This document shows positions 1-8,281 of a stretch of DNA of 64,000 bases, in pieces. How positions within the stretch are numbered: the stretch's first letter is position 1; the number at the start of each line of letters is the position of its first letter. The DNA is from Candidatus Roseilinea mizusawaensis. GTDB taxonomy: Bacteria; Chloroflexota; Anaerolineae; J036; Brachytrichaceae. The stretch lies in assembly GCA_016841965.1 (NCBI GenBank), contig JAEANN010000054.1, positions 186,001-250,000 of the forward strand, read 5' to 3'. A program made the position numbers and the translations under genes. Below the pieces are notes generated by a model that was not told the origin of the DNA, made no database searches, and was given only the letters and a program-made list of their open reading frames with translations.

Positions 1-283
1 CCAGACCGGCGCCCTTCTTATGAATGCCGGCGAACAGGGGCACGATGGTGCAAGAACACACCGCCAGCACGCTGCCGGCCAGCGCAGCGGCGGGATACGC
101 AATCAACTTGGGCGCTTTGCGCCCCAGGAAGCGCGTGACAGATTCTTTGGGCACCAGCGTGGACAAGCCGCCGGCGATGAAGAAGGCCGGCAACAAGCAC
201 AACAAGACGTGCGCGGCCAGATAGGCGGCCAGATTACCCAGCCCACCCTGCAAGAAGCGGATCAGATAAATGCCGATATCCAT
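1..283 (-). CDS. ArsP/YraQ-type permease (PF03773-like), 3' part outside window
   Basis: The reading frame opens at the ATG at 283 and runs off the left edge of the window, so only about 94 N-terminal residues are visible. They form two hydrophobic segments. Near residues 77-91 the motif CSCTIVPLFAGIHKKGAG is typical of the predicted permease family PF03773 (YraQ/ArsP, formerly DUF318). Members are inner-membrane proteins; ArsP exports methylated or aromatic arsenicals, and many others have no known substrate. The gene lies 108 bp downstream of an ArsR-type regulator on the same strand, with its own operator-like repeat in the gap, which suggests metal- or metalloid-responsive expression. The family call is firm; the substrate is inferred only from the neighbour. 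Confidence 0.85.
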   Translation of the reverse strand, partial: MDIGIYLIRFLQGGLGNLAAYLAAHVLLCLLPAFFIAGGLSTLVPKESVTRFLGRKAPKLIAYPAAALAGSVLAVCSCTIVPLFAGIHKKGAGL

Positions 284-330
284 AAACTGCTCCCTTGCCG
301 CAGGCACTATGTCCTCTCGGCGGTATGTAC

Positions 331-346
331 ATTCGCAGAACCGAAT
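331..346. promoter_or_regulatory. Candidate ArsR operator ATTC-N8-GAAT before the permease
   Basis: ATTC (331-334) and GAAT (343-346) form an inverted repeat with an 8-bp spacer in the arsR-permease gap. The same half-sites with the same spacing occur at 795-810, just upstream of arsR. Finding both copies in the two places an ArsR repressor should bind makes chance less likely. Confidence 0.5.
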
Positions 347-391
347 ATGATCTGCCCGCAGATCAACGTCCCTTCCGGTTGAGTTGAAAGA

Positions 392-784
392 TCAGGCTAT
401 CGTGACGCGCTCGATGGAAATCACGCCGGGGGGCGTGTCGGCGCCCTCGGGGTTGCACTTGGGGCATGGGCAGGCAACAGCAGCATGCTGGCTTGTCCGA
501 GCGGGCGGCCGCGCGCCAACGATCTGCCGCGCACGATCCACAATCTCGTACACCCCCGGTTCGGCGACGCGGTAGAAGACATTCCAGCCTTCGCGCCGGT
601 CTTTAATCAGGCCGGCCGCACGCAGCACGGCCAACTGCTGCGACAGATAGGCCTGTCGATATCCCAGATAAGCTTCCAGGTGGCACACGCATTGCTCGCC
701 ATCGCGCAGCAGATCCAGAATCTGCAAGCGCGCCGGGTGCATTAAGGCTTTAAACAGCCGGGAGAGCTGATCGTCTTCACGCAT
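392..784 (-). CDS. ArsR/SmtB-family metalloregulator
   Basis: This 130-residue winged-helix repressor has the family layout: FKALMHPARLQILDLLRDGE, then the metal-binding helix with Cys32-Val-Cys34, then the recognition region QAYLSQQLAVLRAAGLI. The CVC pair matches the arsenite/antimonite site of classical ArsR proteins. The tail adds a Cys-rich CPCPKC segment near residues 104-109, which could bind a second metal ion. ArsR proteins release DNA when metal or metalloid binds, so the permease downstream is the likely target along with arsR itself. It starts at the ATG at 784. Persulfide sensing is an alternative, because the operator spacing resembles that reported for SqrR/BigR proteins; the adjacent CxC pair favours a metalloid. 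Confidence 0.9.
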   Translation of the reverse strand: MREDDQLSRLFKALMHPARLQILDLLRDGEQCVCHLEAYLGYRQAYLSQQLAVLRAAGLIKDRREGWNVFYRVAEPGVYEIVDRARQIVGARPPARTSQHAAVACPCPKCNPEGADTPPGVISIERVTIA

Positions 785-794
785 GGCAAATCAC

Positions 795-810
795 ATTCAA
801 AACAACGAAT
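795..810. promoter_or_regulatory. Candidate ArsR operator ATTC-N8-GAAT before arsR
   Basis: ATTC (795-798) and GAAT (807-810) flank eight bases, and the match extends to CATTC/GAATG. The site begins 11 bp upstream of the arsR start codon, so a bound repressor would block transcription or translation initiation. It matches the 331-346 site in half-sites and spacing. Confidence 0.5.
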
Positions 811-916
811 GCGATTATAAGCGCGAAACATAGGCGCGCAACTGACAAATGTCATGTGACACTGTGATCGAACGCCAGTCAATGCAGCGGGGGAAAAATG
901 GGCTGGTCTGACCGGC

Positions 917-1774
917 TCAACCAAACCGGCCGCTCACATAGTCCTGTGTGCGCTTATCGCGCGGCCGGCTGAAGATGATGCCGGTCTCGTCCATCTCGAT
1001 CATCTCGCCGGCCCGATCAGGCCGCATCATCATCATGGCAGTGTAGTCGCTCACACGCGCCGCCTGCTGCATGTTGTGCGTGACGATGACGATGGTGTAA
1101 TCCTGTTTCAGCACCTGCATCAGGTCCTCGATCTTCAACGTGGCAATCGGATCCAGGGCCGAGCAGGGTTCGTCCATCAAAATGACTTCAGGTTGCACAG
1201 CGATGGCGCGCGCAATGCACAGACGCTGCTGCTGTCCGCCAGACAGCGCAGTGCCCGGCTGCTTCAGCTTGTCTTTGACCTCATCCCACAGCGCGGCGCG
1301 CCGCAGCGCGGCTTCGACCAGCTCATCCATCTGAGACTTGCTGCCGCGCCAGCCGTTGATGCGCGGGCCAAACGCGACATTCTCGTAGATGCTCTTAGGG
1401 AAAGGATTGGGCTTTTGAAAGACCATGCCGATGCGGCGGCGCACATCGACGACGTTGACGTTGGGCGCGTAGAGGTTCTGGCCGTGGAAGAGCACGCTGC
1501 CCTCCACGCGCGAGCCGGGCACACGATCGTTCATGCGATTGAATGAGCGCAGCAGGGTGCTCTTGCCGCACCCTGACGGACCAATCAGCGCAGTGATCTT
1601 GTTTCTACGCACCGGCAGCGTAACGCTACGCACAGCGCAAAAGCTGCCGTAGAAAACAGACAGATCACGCGCCTCGATCACGTTGGCTGCGTCGCCGGCC
1701 GGCGTGTGAACCGCTTGCGTCTCGGCAGAAGCGGCGACGGTGGCATAGCGTATTTGAGCGTCCAGACGTGTCAT
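917..1774 (-). CDS. pstB: Phosphate ABC transporter ATP-binding protein PstB
   Basis: This ATPase powers high-affinity phosphate import with PstS, PstC and PstA. Walker A is GPSGCGKST, the PstB-specific stretch [20 protein letters not shown] follows, then the signature LSGGQQQRL and Walker B VILMDEP. The ATG at 1774 is chosen because GGGAGG lies 7 bases upstream; this gives 285 residues. PstB is usually about 250-260 residues, and the excess is an N-terminal extension of about 30 residues before the conserved ABC core. It is the last gene of the pstSCAB operon, 15 bp after pstA. No phoU follows; an arsR gene on the same strand comes next. Confidence 0.97.
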   Translation of the reverse strand: MTRLDAQIRYATVAASAETQAVHTPAGDAANVIEARDLSVFYGSFCAVRSVTLPVRRNKITALIGPSGCGKSTLLRSFNRMNDRVPGSRVEGSVLFHGQNLYAPNVNVVDVRRRIGMVFQKPNPFPKSIYENVAFGPRINGWRGSKSQMDELVEAALRRAALWDEVKDKLKQPGTALSGGQQQRLCIARAIAVQPEVILMDEPCSALDPIATLKIEDLMQVLKQDYTIVIVTHNMQQAARVSDYTAMMMMRPDRAGEMIEMDETGIIFSRPRDKRTQDYVSGRFG

Positions 1775-1789
1775 CAGCAAGCCTCCCGA

Positions 1790-2695
1790 TCAGTAACGTT
1801 TCTGCAGTTTGGCGCGCAACAGCACCGCAATGGCGTTCAACACAAGCAACGTCCCCAGCAAGACAATGATGCCGGCTGCCGCAATATCGTGAAATTCGCG
1901 CTGCGGCTTTGATGTCCAGTTGAAGATCAGAATCGGCAGCACGGTGAAGCGGTCGAGGATATCGCGCGGCAGGAAGGGCACAAAGGTCAGGGCGCCGATG
2001 GTGATGAGGGGGGCTGTCTCGCCAATGGCGCGCGAGGCTGCCAGGATGTTGCCGGTAAGGATGCCGGGCAGGGCGTAAGGGAGCACGTGATTCCAGATCG
2101 TCTGCCAGCGCGTGGCGCCCAGCGCCAGCGACGCCTCGCGGAAACTCTGCGGCACGGCGCGGATGGCCTCGCGCGAGGCGACGATGATGATCGGCAGCAC
2201 CAACAGCGCCATAGTCAGCGCGCCGGCCAGAATACTGCGCCCCATACCCAACCAGCGCACGAACAACTGCAATCCTAGCAACCCGTAGATCACCGAGGGC
2301 ACCGCCGCCAGGTTGTTGATGTTGATCTCGATCAACTGCGTCGTCCAGTGTTTGCCGGCATATTCTTCCAGATACACTGCCGACATCACGCCGAGCGGCA
2401 GGGCGATCACGATGGTCAGAGCCATCATGTATACCGTGCCGACCAGGGCCACTTGAATGCCGGCGCGCTCTGGAAAGCGCGAGTCGGCGCGGGTCAGAAA
2501 ATCCAGATTGAGCCATGGTAGCCCACTGATCAACACATCGAGCACCAAAATGACCAGGGTGCCCAAGGCAATAATCACGGCCAAATTGCTCAGGATGACA
2601 AAAATGACGCCGCGCAACCGGCGGGTCTGGGGCGCAGGCTTGAACTCAAGCTCGCGCGACAGAATATCTGTTGCGGTGGATGGATTACTGCTCAT
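1790..2695 (-). CDS. pstA: Phosphate ABC transporter permease PstA
   Basis: This is a six-helix inner-membrane permease of 301 residues. It has the binding-protein-dependent transport motif [20 protein letters not shown], where the coupling helix contacts PstB, followed by [20 protein letters not shown] periplasmic loop with [20 protein letters not shown] precedes it, as in other PstA proteins. It pairs with PstC to form the phosphate channel. The gap to pstC is 12 bp and to pstB 15 bp, so the genes are co-transcribed. A GAGGGG ribosome-binding site precedes the ATG at 2695. Confidence 0.96.
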   Translation of the reverse strand: MSSNPSTATDILSRELEFKPAPQTRRLRGVIFVILSNLAVIIALGTLVILVLDVLISGLPWLNLDFLTRADSRFPERAGIQVALVGTVYMMALTIVIALPLGVMSAVYLEEYAGKHWTTQLIEININNLAAVPSVIYGLLGLQLFVRWLGMGRSILAGALTMALLVLPIIIVASREAIRAVPQSFREASLALGATRWQTIWNHVLPYALPGILTGNILAASRAIGETAPLITIGALTFVPFLPRDILDRFTVLPILIFNWTSKPQREFHDIAAAGIIVLLGTLLVLNAIAVLLRAKLQKRY

Positions 2696-2707
2696 CAGTC
2701 ATACCCC

Positions 2708-3622
2708 TCACTCATACACCTCGCGGAAGCGGCGCACAAATCGGAAACTCAGAATGTTCATGACAAATGTCAGCGCAAACAACGTAGTGCCAACGGCAAA
2801 GATGGTTTTATACGACAACGAGCCGTAAGGCGTGTCGCCCAGGCTGACCTGCACGATATAGGAGGTCATAGTCATCACCGGCACAGTGGGATTCAGCGTC
2901 AACTGAGGGTTCTGACCCGCGGCGATGGCCACGATCATCGTTTCGCCAACAGCGCGCGACAGGGCCAGCACAATTGCAGCGGCAATGCCCGACAGCGCTG
3001 CCGGCGCGACCACGCGCGTGGCCACCTCGAAGCGTGTGGCGCCCAGCCCAAATGCCCCTTCGCGCAGCGCGTCGGGAACAGCGCTTAGCGCGTCTTCGCT
3101 CAGCGAGGCCACCAGCGGAATGATCATCACGCCCATCACCAAGCCGGCGCTCAACGAGTTGAAGGCGCTGAGTTGCGGGATAAACTGTTTGAGAAACGGC
3201 GTCACCACAATCAGCGCAAAGAAGCCATACACCACGGTGGGCACGCCGGCCAGAATCTCAATCAGCGGCTTGAGGACTGCGCGCACGCGAGGCGAGGCAA
3301 ACTCGCTGAGGTAGATGGCGATCAGCAGTCCGAATGGGATGGCGACCAGCATAGCAATCAGCGAGGTCAGAAATGTCGCTGTCACCAGCGGCCATACACC
3401 GAATTTCTGGTTAGCGAACAGCGGGGTCCACTGCGTCTCTGTCAGATAGCGCCACAGCGGCACTTCGGCAAAGAAGCTAAGTGTGTCGGTCGCCAGCGCC
3501 AGAACGATACCGATTGTGGTGAAGACCGAAATGTTGGCGGCCGCAAACAGCACGGCCCGAATCAGGATGTCGCCGGCGCTTCGCGCGCGCTGGCGTTTCA
3601 TAGGGATGTTCAGAGTGCTCAT
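2708..3622 (-). CDS. pstC: Phosphate ABC transporter permease PstC
   Basis: This is the second phosphate permease subunit, about 304 residues, with six predicted membrane segments and the coupling motif [20 protein letters not shown]. The stretch [17 protein letters not shown] near the middle is characteristic of PstC/PstA proteins. I take the ATG at 3622 as the start; a TTG two codons earlier is possible. It is separated from pstS by 132 bp that contains a strong stem-loop, and it lies 12 bp before pstA. Confidence 0.96.
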   Translation of the reverse strand: MSTLNIPMKRQRARSAGDILIRAVLFAAANISVFTTIGIVLALATDTLSFFAEVPLWRYLTETQWTPLFANQKFGVWPLVTATFLTSLIAMLVAIPFGLLIAIYLSEFASPRVRAVLKPLIEILAGVPTVVYGFFALIVVTPFLKQFIPQLSAFNSLSAGLVMGVMIIPLVASLSEDALSAVPDALREGAFGLGATRFEVATRVVAPAALSGIAAAIVLALSRAVGETMIVAIAAGQNPQLTLNPTVPVMTMTSYIVQVSLGDTPYGSLSYKTIFAVGTTLFALTFVMNILSFRFVRRFREVYE

Positions 3623-3687
3623 CGGCAAAAATCCACCTGCCTCGCAAGTCTCATCGGCAACATGACGACATATCAGTCAGGCAAGAA

Positions 3688-3719
3688 CAGGCAAGGCGAT
3701 TACACCATCGCCTTGCCTG
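3688..3719 (-). other. Intercistronic stem-loop between pstS and pstC
   Basis: A perfect 13-bp inverted repeat (3688-3700 and 3707-3719) has a 6-base loop and begins 36 bp past the pstS stop codon. No strong T-run follows on the minus strand, so it is more likely a transcript-stabilising or partially terminating element than a full terminator. Such structures commonly keep binding-protein mRNA in excess over permease mRNA. Confidence 0.7.
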
Positions 3720-3754
3720 CTTCGTCAAACGCTCGTCATCAAGTGATCGGGCAA

Positions 3755-4918
3755 TTATTTGCCGAGATAACGATCCAGAGTAGCGCCGACTTCTTCGCCG
3801 TTCGGGAACAGCGTGCCCAGCACACCATCGTTGAAGCGCTTGGCAACCGCCTCGTAAATCTCGCGCGGCAGCTCGACGTAGCCCACCTCGCGCGATTGGA
3901 TGAGCGGCGTGAATTCTGCGCTGAGATAGAAGTTCACGAACGCCTTAACCTCTGGCCGCTCAGCAGCTTCCTTGCGCACATAGATGAAGATTGGGCGCGA
4001 CAGCGGCTGATACGAGCCATCCTTAACCGTCTCGAAGCTCGGCGCCACGCATTTGCCGGCGGTGGGCATTGGCTCGCCCGTCTTCGGGTTCACATCGTAG
4101 TCCACCGCAGCCGCCTTGATCTTGCCCTCGTTCTCGACCACATAGGCCAGGCCAAAGAAACCCAGCGCGTTCACGTCACCGGAGATGCCCTGCACCAGGA
4201 CGTTGTCATCCTCGCTGGCCTGGAAGTCGCCGCGACTGCTCTTGCCCTTGCCGACAATGGCCTCGGTGAAGTAGTCGAATGTGCCTGAGTCGGTGCCGGC
4301 GCCAAACAGCACCAACGGGCGATCCTCGAAGCCTTCGCGCACCTGAGACCAGTTGGTGATTTTGCCCTGCGCATCCGGTTCCCAGATCTTCTTCAGCTCA
4401 GACACTTTCAAACAGGTCGCCCACGTGTTGTCGGGGTGGAGCACCACGGCCAGGCCGTCGAAGGCAACGGGGATTTCGATGTACTCAATGTTCTTGGCGG
4501 CGCAGGCTTCGCGTTCGGCCGGCAAGATCGGGCGCGAGGCGTTGCTAATATCGGTCTCGCCGTTGCAGAACTTCTTGAAACCGCCGCCCGTTCCAGAGAT
4601 GCCTACGCTAATGCGAGCATTTGGGGCATAGCGACGGAACTCTTCGGCGGCAGCGGCAGTCACCGGATAAACGGTGCTCGAGCCGTCAATGATGATCTCA
4701 CCTTCGATGGCTGCCAAATCGGCTTTGTTGTCTGACTGCGCCGGGGCGGTGGTCGCCGTGGGCGCGGGCTGCTCTTGCGCCGGGGCGGTGGTCGCCGTGG
4801 GCGCGGGCTGCTCCTGCGCCGGAGCGGTGGTTGGAGCCGGGGCAGCCGCCTGGCTGCACGCCGACATCAATAGAGCGAACAAGACACTGCTGACGATAAT
4901 CTTTCTGTTTTTGCTCAT
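3755..4918 (-). CDS. pstS: Phosphate-binding lipoprotein PstS
   Basis: PstS captures phosphate outside the membrane and hands it to PstCA. The signal peptide ends in the lipobox LMSAC, so Cys21 should be lipidated. A low-complexity linker follows with [13 protein letters not shown] given twice, encoded by a 39-bp tandem repeat near 4740-4817. The mature domain starts near [16 protein letters not shown], the phosphate-binding DGSSTVYP motif, with [11 protein letters not shown] and [13 protein letters not shown] as further ligand loops. At 387 residues it is slightly longer than typical PstS because of the linker. It is the first gene of the operon, directly downstream of a Pho-box-like array. 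Confidence 0.97.
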   Translation of the reverse strand: MSKNRKIIVSSVLFALLMSACSQAAAPAPTTAPAQEQPAPTATTAPAQEQPAPTATTAPAQSDNKADLAAIEGEIIIDGSSTVYPVTAAAAEEFRRYAPNARISVGISGTGGGFKKFCNGETDISNASRPILPAEREACAAKNIEYIEIPVAFDGLAVVLHPDNTWATCLKVSELKKIWEPDAQGKITNWSQVREGFEDRPLVLFGAGTDSGTFDYFTEAIVGKGKSSRGDFQASEDDNVLVQGISGDVNALGFFGLAYVVENEGKIKAAAVDYDVNPKTGEPMPTAGKCVAPSFETVKDGSYQPLSRPIFIYVRKEAAERPEVKAFVNFYLSAEFTPLIQSREVGYVELPREIYEAVAKRFNDGVLGTLFPNGEEVGATLDRYLGK

Positions 4919-4971
4919 AACTTTCGTTCTCCTACTTGCATCTGAGTCGCGCGTGAGGATGAGGCCGGCCA

Positions 4972-5010
4972 GTTAACGGCGATTTAATAGCGCGTTAAGG
5001 GCATGTTAAA
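4972..5010 (-). promoter_or_regulatory. Pho-box-like array: four GTTAA/TTTAA repeats at 11-bp spacing
   Basis: On the plus strand GTTAA, TTTAA, GTTAA and GTTAA start at 4972, 4983, 4994 and 5005, exactly one helical turn apart. Read in the direction of pstS they are TTAAC-type direct repeats. They resemble the 11-bp-periodic boxes bound by PhoB/PhoP response regulators, especially the TTAACA repeats of Bacillus PhoP. The array lies 54-92 bp upstream of the pstS start codon. Phosphate-starvation control is the natural inference; the cognate regulator is not in the window. Confidence 0.75.
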
Positions 5011-5019
5011 CGCAGCATC

Positions 5020-5493
5020 CTCAGCGCCTCGCCCGGCGCCTCGCCCGGCGCCTGTTGACTACTTTGACTTTGCGCCGGCCGATCATTGCCGGACGTGCTA
5101 TCATCTTTTTTCGGGTCGAGCGCGATGATGAACATGCTTGTGTGGGTGCGCAGGGCCATCTTCCTGCCGGCGTTGTTTCTGATTGCTTGTGGCGGTGCGC
5201 CAATCCCGGCTGAATCGTTGCCCGTAGTGCGACTGTCGCAGTTAGAACCCCTGCCGACGCAACCAGCGTTGATGGCCGGCTGGGCCTGTATGGCATGCGT
5301 GAACGCGCCGAACTGTTAGGGGGGAAATTGTCGGTCGAGTCGGCGCCGGGGCAGGGCGCCAGCGTGTTTGTCGAAATCCCTTGCGCGCAGGGCTGAGCCG
5401 CAGCAGGACTGAGCCGCAGCAGGACTGAGCCGCATCGGGCGCCACGGCAGCCCTGCCACAATCAATCCTGGGCAAATGGCTTGAAAGAACCGG
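5020..5493. other. Gene-poor stretch with a decayed kinase end and short tandem repeats
   Basis: No intact gene is visible between the Pho array and modB. From the ATG at 5125 a short frame encodes a lipoprotein-like signal (FLPALFLIACGG) and breaks off after about 65 residues. The last 43 codons of a histidine kinase follow in another frame at 5268-5396. Just after that, a 16-bp unit CTGAGCCGCAGCAGGA occurs two to three times at 5393-5435. The area looks like the result of an internal deletion followed by decay. Confidence 0.6.
5268..5396 (+). pseudogene. C-terminal stump of a NarX/DesK-type histidine kinase
   Basis: This frame reads DGRLGLYGMRERAELLGGKL, then SVESAPGQGASVFVEIP and a TGA stop. 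It is the G2-box end of a HATPase domain from the HisKA_3 kinase group: LGLxGMRERA, then SxPGxGTxV. No start codon, H-box or N-box lies upstream in frame, so the rest has been lost. The same motif occurs intact in the large sensor at 17280-21386 (SVESAPGQGTTLMLEIP), which shows what the complete form looks like. The response regulator at 7113 on the same strand may be its former partner, now separated from it by modBA. Confidence 0.8.
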
Positions 5494-6168
5494 TCAGGCG
5501 TTGGCACTCAAGGTGTTGTTGATTCTGATTGCGACGAATAAAAGCATAAAGGTGATCAGCGACAAAATCAGCACCAGATAGTTGGCGGTTGCGATGTCGT
5601 TGGCCTGTACCGCGTCGTACACGGCCATGGAGAGCGTCTGGGTGCGGCCGGGGATATTGCCGGCCACCAGCAGTGTTGCGCCGAACTCGCCGAGCGCCCG
5701 CAAAAATGCGAGGATGCCGCCGCTGGTCAAACTGCCTCGAATCAACGGCAGCGTGACATGGCGCAACACCTGCACCTCGTTGCACCCATCGACGCGCGCC
5801 GCGTCCTCTGTTTCTCGATTGAGCGTCAGAATGCTGGGCTTGACGGTCTGGATGACCAATGGGAGCGCAGCGATGGTGGCGGCGACGATGGCGCCTGTCC
5901 ACGAAAACACCAGCGTGAAGCCGAAGACCTGCTCGAAGAGCGGCCCGATACCGCGCCGGCCCAGGGCAGTCAACAGGTAGAAGCCCAGCACGGTCGGCGG
6001 CAGGACGAGCGGCAGCATGGTCAGCCCTTCAATGAACCATTTGCCACGAAAAGAGACCCGCGCAAACAACCACGCCAGCATGGCGCCGATCAGCAGCGCT
6101 GCAAGGCCGGCCCACGTCGAAATCCAGATCGAGAGCTCAAGCGGGGACCATTGGCGATTGAACAACAT
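5494..6168 (-). CDS. modB: Molybdate ABC transporter permease ModB
   Basis: This 224-residue permease has five predicted membrane helices. It carries the ModB signatures LPLVLPPTVLGFYLL and EDAARVDGCNEVQVLRHVTL, the coupling loop for the ATPase, then LRALGEFGATLLVAGNIPG, a stretch typical of molybdate/tungstate permeases. It lies 16 bp downstream of modA. No modC ATPase follows: the next 470 bp hold only remnants. It must share an ATPase encoded elsewhere. Confidence 0.95.
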   Translation of the reverse strand: MLFNRQWSPLELSIWISTWAGLAALLIGAMLAWLFARVSFRGKWFIEGLTMLPLVLPPTVLGFYLLTALGRRGIGPLFEQVFGFTLVFSWTGAIVAATIAALPLVIQTVKPSILTLNRETEDAARVDGCNEVQVLRHVTLPLIRGSLTSGGILAFLRALGEFGATLLVAGNIPGRTQTLSMAVYDAVQANDIATANYLVLILSLITFMLLFVAIRINNTLSANA

Positions 6169-6184
6169 GGCTGACGCTCAGGAA

Positions 6185-6997
6185 TTAGCGTGGAATTTCA
6201 TCCGGCAACAGAAACCCATATTGGCGCATGATGGGCCGGCCCTGATCGCCATTGATGAATGCCGCAAATGCGGCGGCGATCTCCTTGTTTTTTGAAGTGG
6301 CCACAACGCCAAGTGCCTGATCCAGCGGCTGATGCAGGCGGTCGTCGATCAACGTGTAGTCGATCTCGGGGACGCTGGCTACCGACAATGCCACAATGCC
6401 GACGGGCGCGTCGCCTGTTTGCACAAACTGGAGCGTCTGGCGCACATTTTCGCCCAGCACGAGTTTGGATTGCACCGCCTCCCACACGCCGGCCGCTTCC
6501 AACGCCTGTTTCGCGACGGCGCCATACGGCGCATGATCTGGATTGGCGATTGCCACACGCCGGATCTCAGCCTGCGTCAGGTCTTCAAGCCGAACTGCCC
6601 TGATCCCGGCTTGCTTGTTCACTGCCAGAACGATGCGCCCACGCGCATACAGAGCAATGGAATCGGGCACGATCAACCCATTGTCTGCCAGCGCCCGCAC
6701 ATACTGGATATTCGCTGCAGCCAGCAGATCGTAGGGCGCGCCATTTTCGATCTGTTGGGCCAGTTGCCCGGTGGACCCGAACACGAGCGTGACGGTGTGG
6801 CCAGTCTGCCTTTCGAACAACCGGGCGATATCGGTGAAGGCAAAATGCAAATCTGCCGCTGCAGCAACGGTGATCTGCGCACGAGGCGACGTGGCCGGCG
6901 CTGCCGGAGCGCTTCTGACGCACCCTGTCAGCGCGATCGCCATGAGCGCGATCCCGAAGGTGAACCCTCGTTCCATCATTCTTGTGTTCAATCTCAT
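6185..6997 (-). CDS. modA: Molybdate-binding lipoprotein ModA
   Basis: ModA binds molybdate or tungstate outside the cell membrane. The N-terminal signal ends in the lipobox ALTGC, so it is a lipid-anchored form as expected for a cell without a classic periplasm. The mature part begins ITVAAAADLHFAFTDIARLF, the family's ASL/AADL oxyanion loop, followed by FGSTGQLAQQIENGAPYDL. The length of 270 residues is normal. The gene is divergent from the response regulator at 7113; the 115-bp gap must hold both promoters. Confidence 0.93.
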   Translation of the reverse strand: MRLNTRMMERGFTFGIALMAIALTGCVRSAPAAPATSPRAQITVAAAADLHFAFTDIARLFERQTGHTVTLVFGSTGQLAQQIENGAPYDLLAAANIQYVRALADNGLIVPDSIALYARGRIVLAVNKQAGIRAVRLEDLTQAEIRRVAIANPDHAPYGAVAKQALEAAGVWEAVQSKLVLGENVRQTLQFVQTGDAPVGIVALSVASVPEIDYTLIDDRLHQPLDQALGVVATSKNKEIAAAFAAFINGDQGRPIMRQYGFLLPDEIPR

Positions 6998-7112
6998 AGC
7001 GCACTATCGCGTCTGCGATGGTTTGACTTGCTCCCTGAGCGTGCACGCGAAGCGCATTGTCGCACGTTCACTCGGGCGCCGCACGGGATGTGACAGTGTA
7101 AGATGCGCCGGT

Positions 7113-7784
7113 ATGTCCGACGCTTCACCTGCTCGCATTCTGTTGGTGGATGATCACAGCGTGTTGCGCGCCGGCCTGCGGTTGTTGCTCAACAGCCAGC
7201 CCGGTCTGACTGTGGTGGGTGAGGCCGGCGAGGCCCGCGAGGCGCTGACGCTGGCCGAGTCGTTGCAGCCTGATCTGATCTTGCTGGATCTGACCATGCC
7301 CGGACTGAGCGGCATCGAGGCGCTGCCGGCGCTGCGGCGTCTGGCGCCGGCAGCACGCATTCTCGTTCTCACCATGCATGACGATGAAAGCTATCTACGT
7401 CAGGCGTTGCGCAGAGGCGCCGCCGGTTACGTATTGAAGAAGGCCGCCGACAGCGAGTTGATCAACGCCATCCAGGCCGTCCTGCGCGGCGAGGTGTATG
7501 TGCACTCTGCCCTGACCCGCGCATTGTTGAACGATCTGGTCACGCCAGCAGACACTCCCTCCTACAACACTGGCCGTGATGAACTGTGGCAGACACTGTC
7601 TGAGCGCGAAGCCGAAGTGCTGCGTCTGGTGGCGCGCGGCCACACGAACGCCGAGATCGCCGAGCGGCTGTCCCTGAGCGTCAAGACAGTCGAGACATAC
7701 CGGGCGCGCGGCATGGAGAAGCTGGGGCTGCGCACGCGTGCGCAGCTAGTGCAGGCGGCGCTGGCAAAGGGCTTTCTCGAATAG
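7113..7784 (+). CDS. NarL/FixJ-type response regulator
   Basis: The 223-residue protein has an intact receiver domain: VDDH acidic pair, phosphoacceptor in LILLDLTMPGLSG, Thr in LVLTMHDD and Lys in YVLKKA. A LuxR-type helix-turn-helix follows (LSEREAEVLRLVARG, then NAEIAERLSLSVKTVETYRA). It should bind DNA as a phosphorylated dimer. The ATG at 7113 begins just before the receiver; a longer frame upstream overlaps modA and looks non-coding. There is no intact kinase beside it; the kinase stump at 5268-5396 may be the lost partner. The target is unknown; the divergent modAB genes are one candidate. Confidence 0.92.
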   Translation: MSDASPARILLVDDHSVLRAGLRLLLNSQPGLTVVGEAGEAREALTLAESLQPDLILLDLTMPGLSGIEALPALRRLAPAARILVLTMHDDESYLRQALRRGAAGYVLKKAADSELINAIQAVLRGEVYVHSALTRALLNDLVTPADTPSYNTGRDELWQTLSEREAEVLRLVARGHTNAEIAERLSLSVKTVETYRARGMEKLGLRTRAQLVQAALAKGFLE

Positions 7785-7836
7785 ACGTGGCTCGCAAAGT
7801 CGCTTGACAGATGACGACAAAAGTTCCTTCGACTGA

Positions 7837-7864
7837 TTGACACCACTGCCCGGTCTCGTATAAT
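7837..7864 (+). promoter_or_regulatory. Sigma-70-type promoter of rpsU
   Basis: TTGACA at 7837-7842 and TATAAT at 7859-7864 are both perfect consensus hexamers, separated by 16 bp. The site lies about 90 bp before the rpsU start codon. A second TTGACA occurs at 7804 without a matching -10 box. A strong constitutive promoter suits a ribosomal protein gene. Confidence 0.85.
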
Positions 7865-7955
7865 CGATTACGCTCGTTATTCGATGGAAACCATGCAGGA
7901 CGGCGATTTCAGGCAGGCCAGCGAGTAACAATCGGGCAAAAAAGAAGGTGAGACT

Positions 7956-8162
7956 GTGACGCGCGTGACCGTCGATGAAGATGAGACCTTTGAGTCTGCG
8001 CTAAGGCGCTTCAACAAGCTGGTACAGGGCGACCGGGTGTTGTCTGAAGTGCGCCGTAGGCGCTTCTACGAAAAGCCCAGCGTTGTTGACAAGCGCAAGC
8101 GCGCTGCCAAGCTGCGCAAGAGCCGCCGGCAGACCTCGCGACTGATCCAGAACGAGATGTAA
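7956..8162 (+). CDS. rpsU: 30S ribosomal protein S21
   Basis: S21 is a small basic protein of the 30S platform that helps mRNA recognition. The 68-residue sequence has the family core FESALRRFNKLVQGDRVLSE, then RRRRFYEKPSVVDKRKRAA and a basic C-terminus. It starts with GTG at 7956, behind the ribosome-binding site AAGAAGGTGAG. It has its own strong promoter and is followed by an intrinsic terminator, with yqeY next, a common rpsU-yqeY pairing. Confidence 0.97.
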   Translation: MTRVTVDEDETFESALRRFNKLVQGDRVLSEVRRRRFYEKPSVVDKRKRAAKLRKSRRQTSRLIQNEM

Positions 8163-8200
8163 TTGCCGCCAGCAATCTGGACAAGCATCGTAATACAATA

Positions 8201-8231
8201 CGAGCGGGCAATAGCCCGCTCGTTTGCTTTT
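8201..8231 (+). terminator. Intrinsic terminator after rpsU
   Basis: CGAGCGGGC (8201-8209) pairs with GCCCGCTCG (8214-8222) around a 4-base loop, followed by TTTGCTTTT. It would end most rpsU transcripts and leave reduced read-through into yqeY 51 bp later. Confidence 0.88.
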
Positions 8232-8281
8232 CGCACGTGAAATTTGCCTGCTGAAACAATAGAAAACTTAAGGAAACCGGC

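Noticed and set aside
3173-4288. Open frame of 371 codons on the plus strand over pstC and pstS
   Set aside because: It crosses two real genes and their gap and lacks any recognisable domain.
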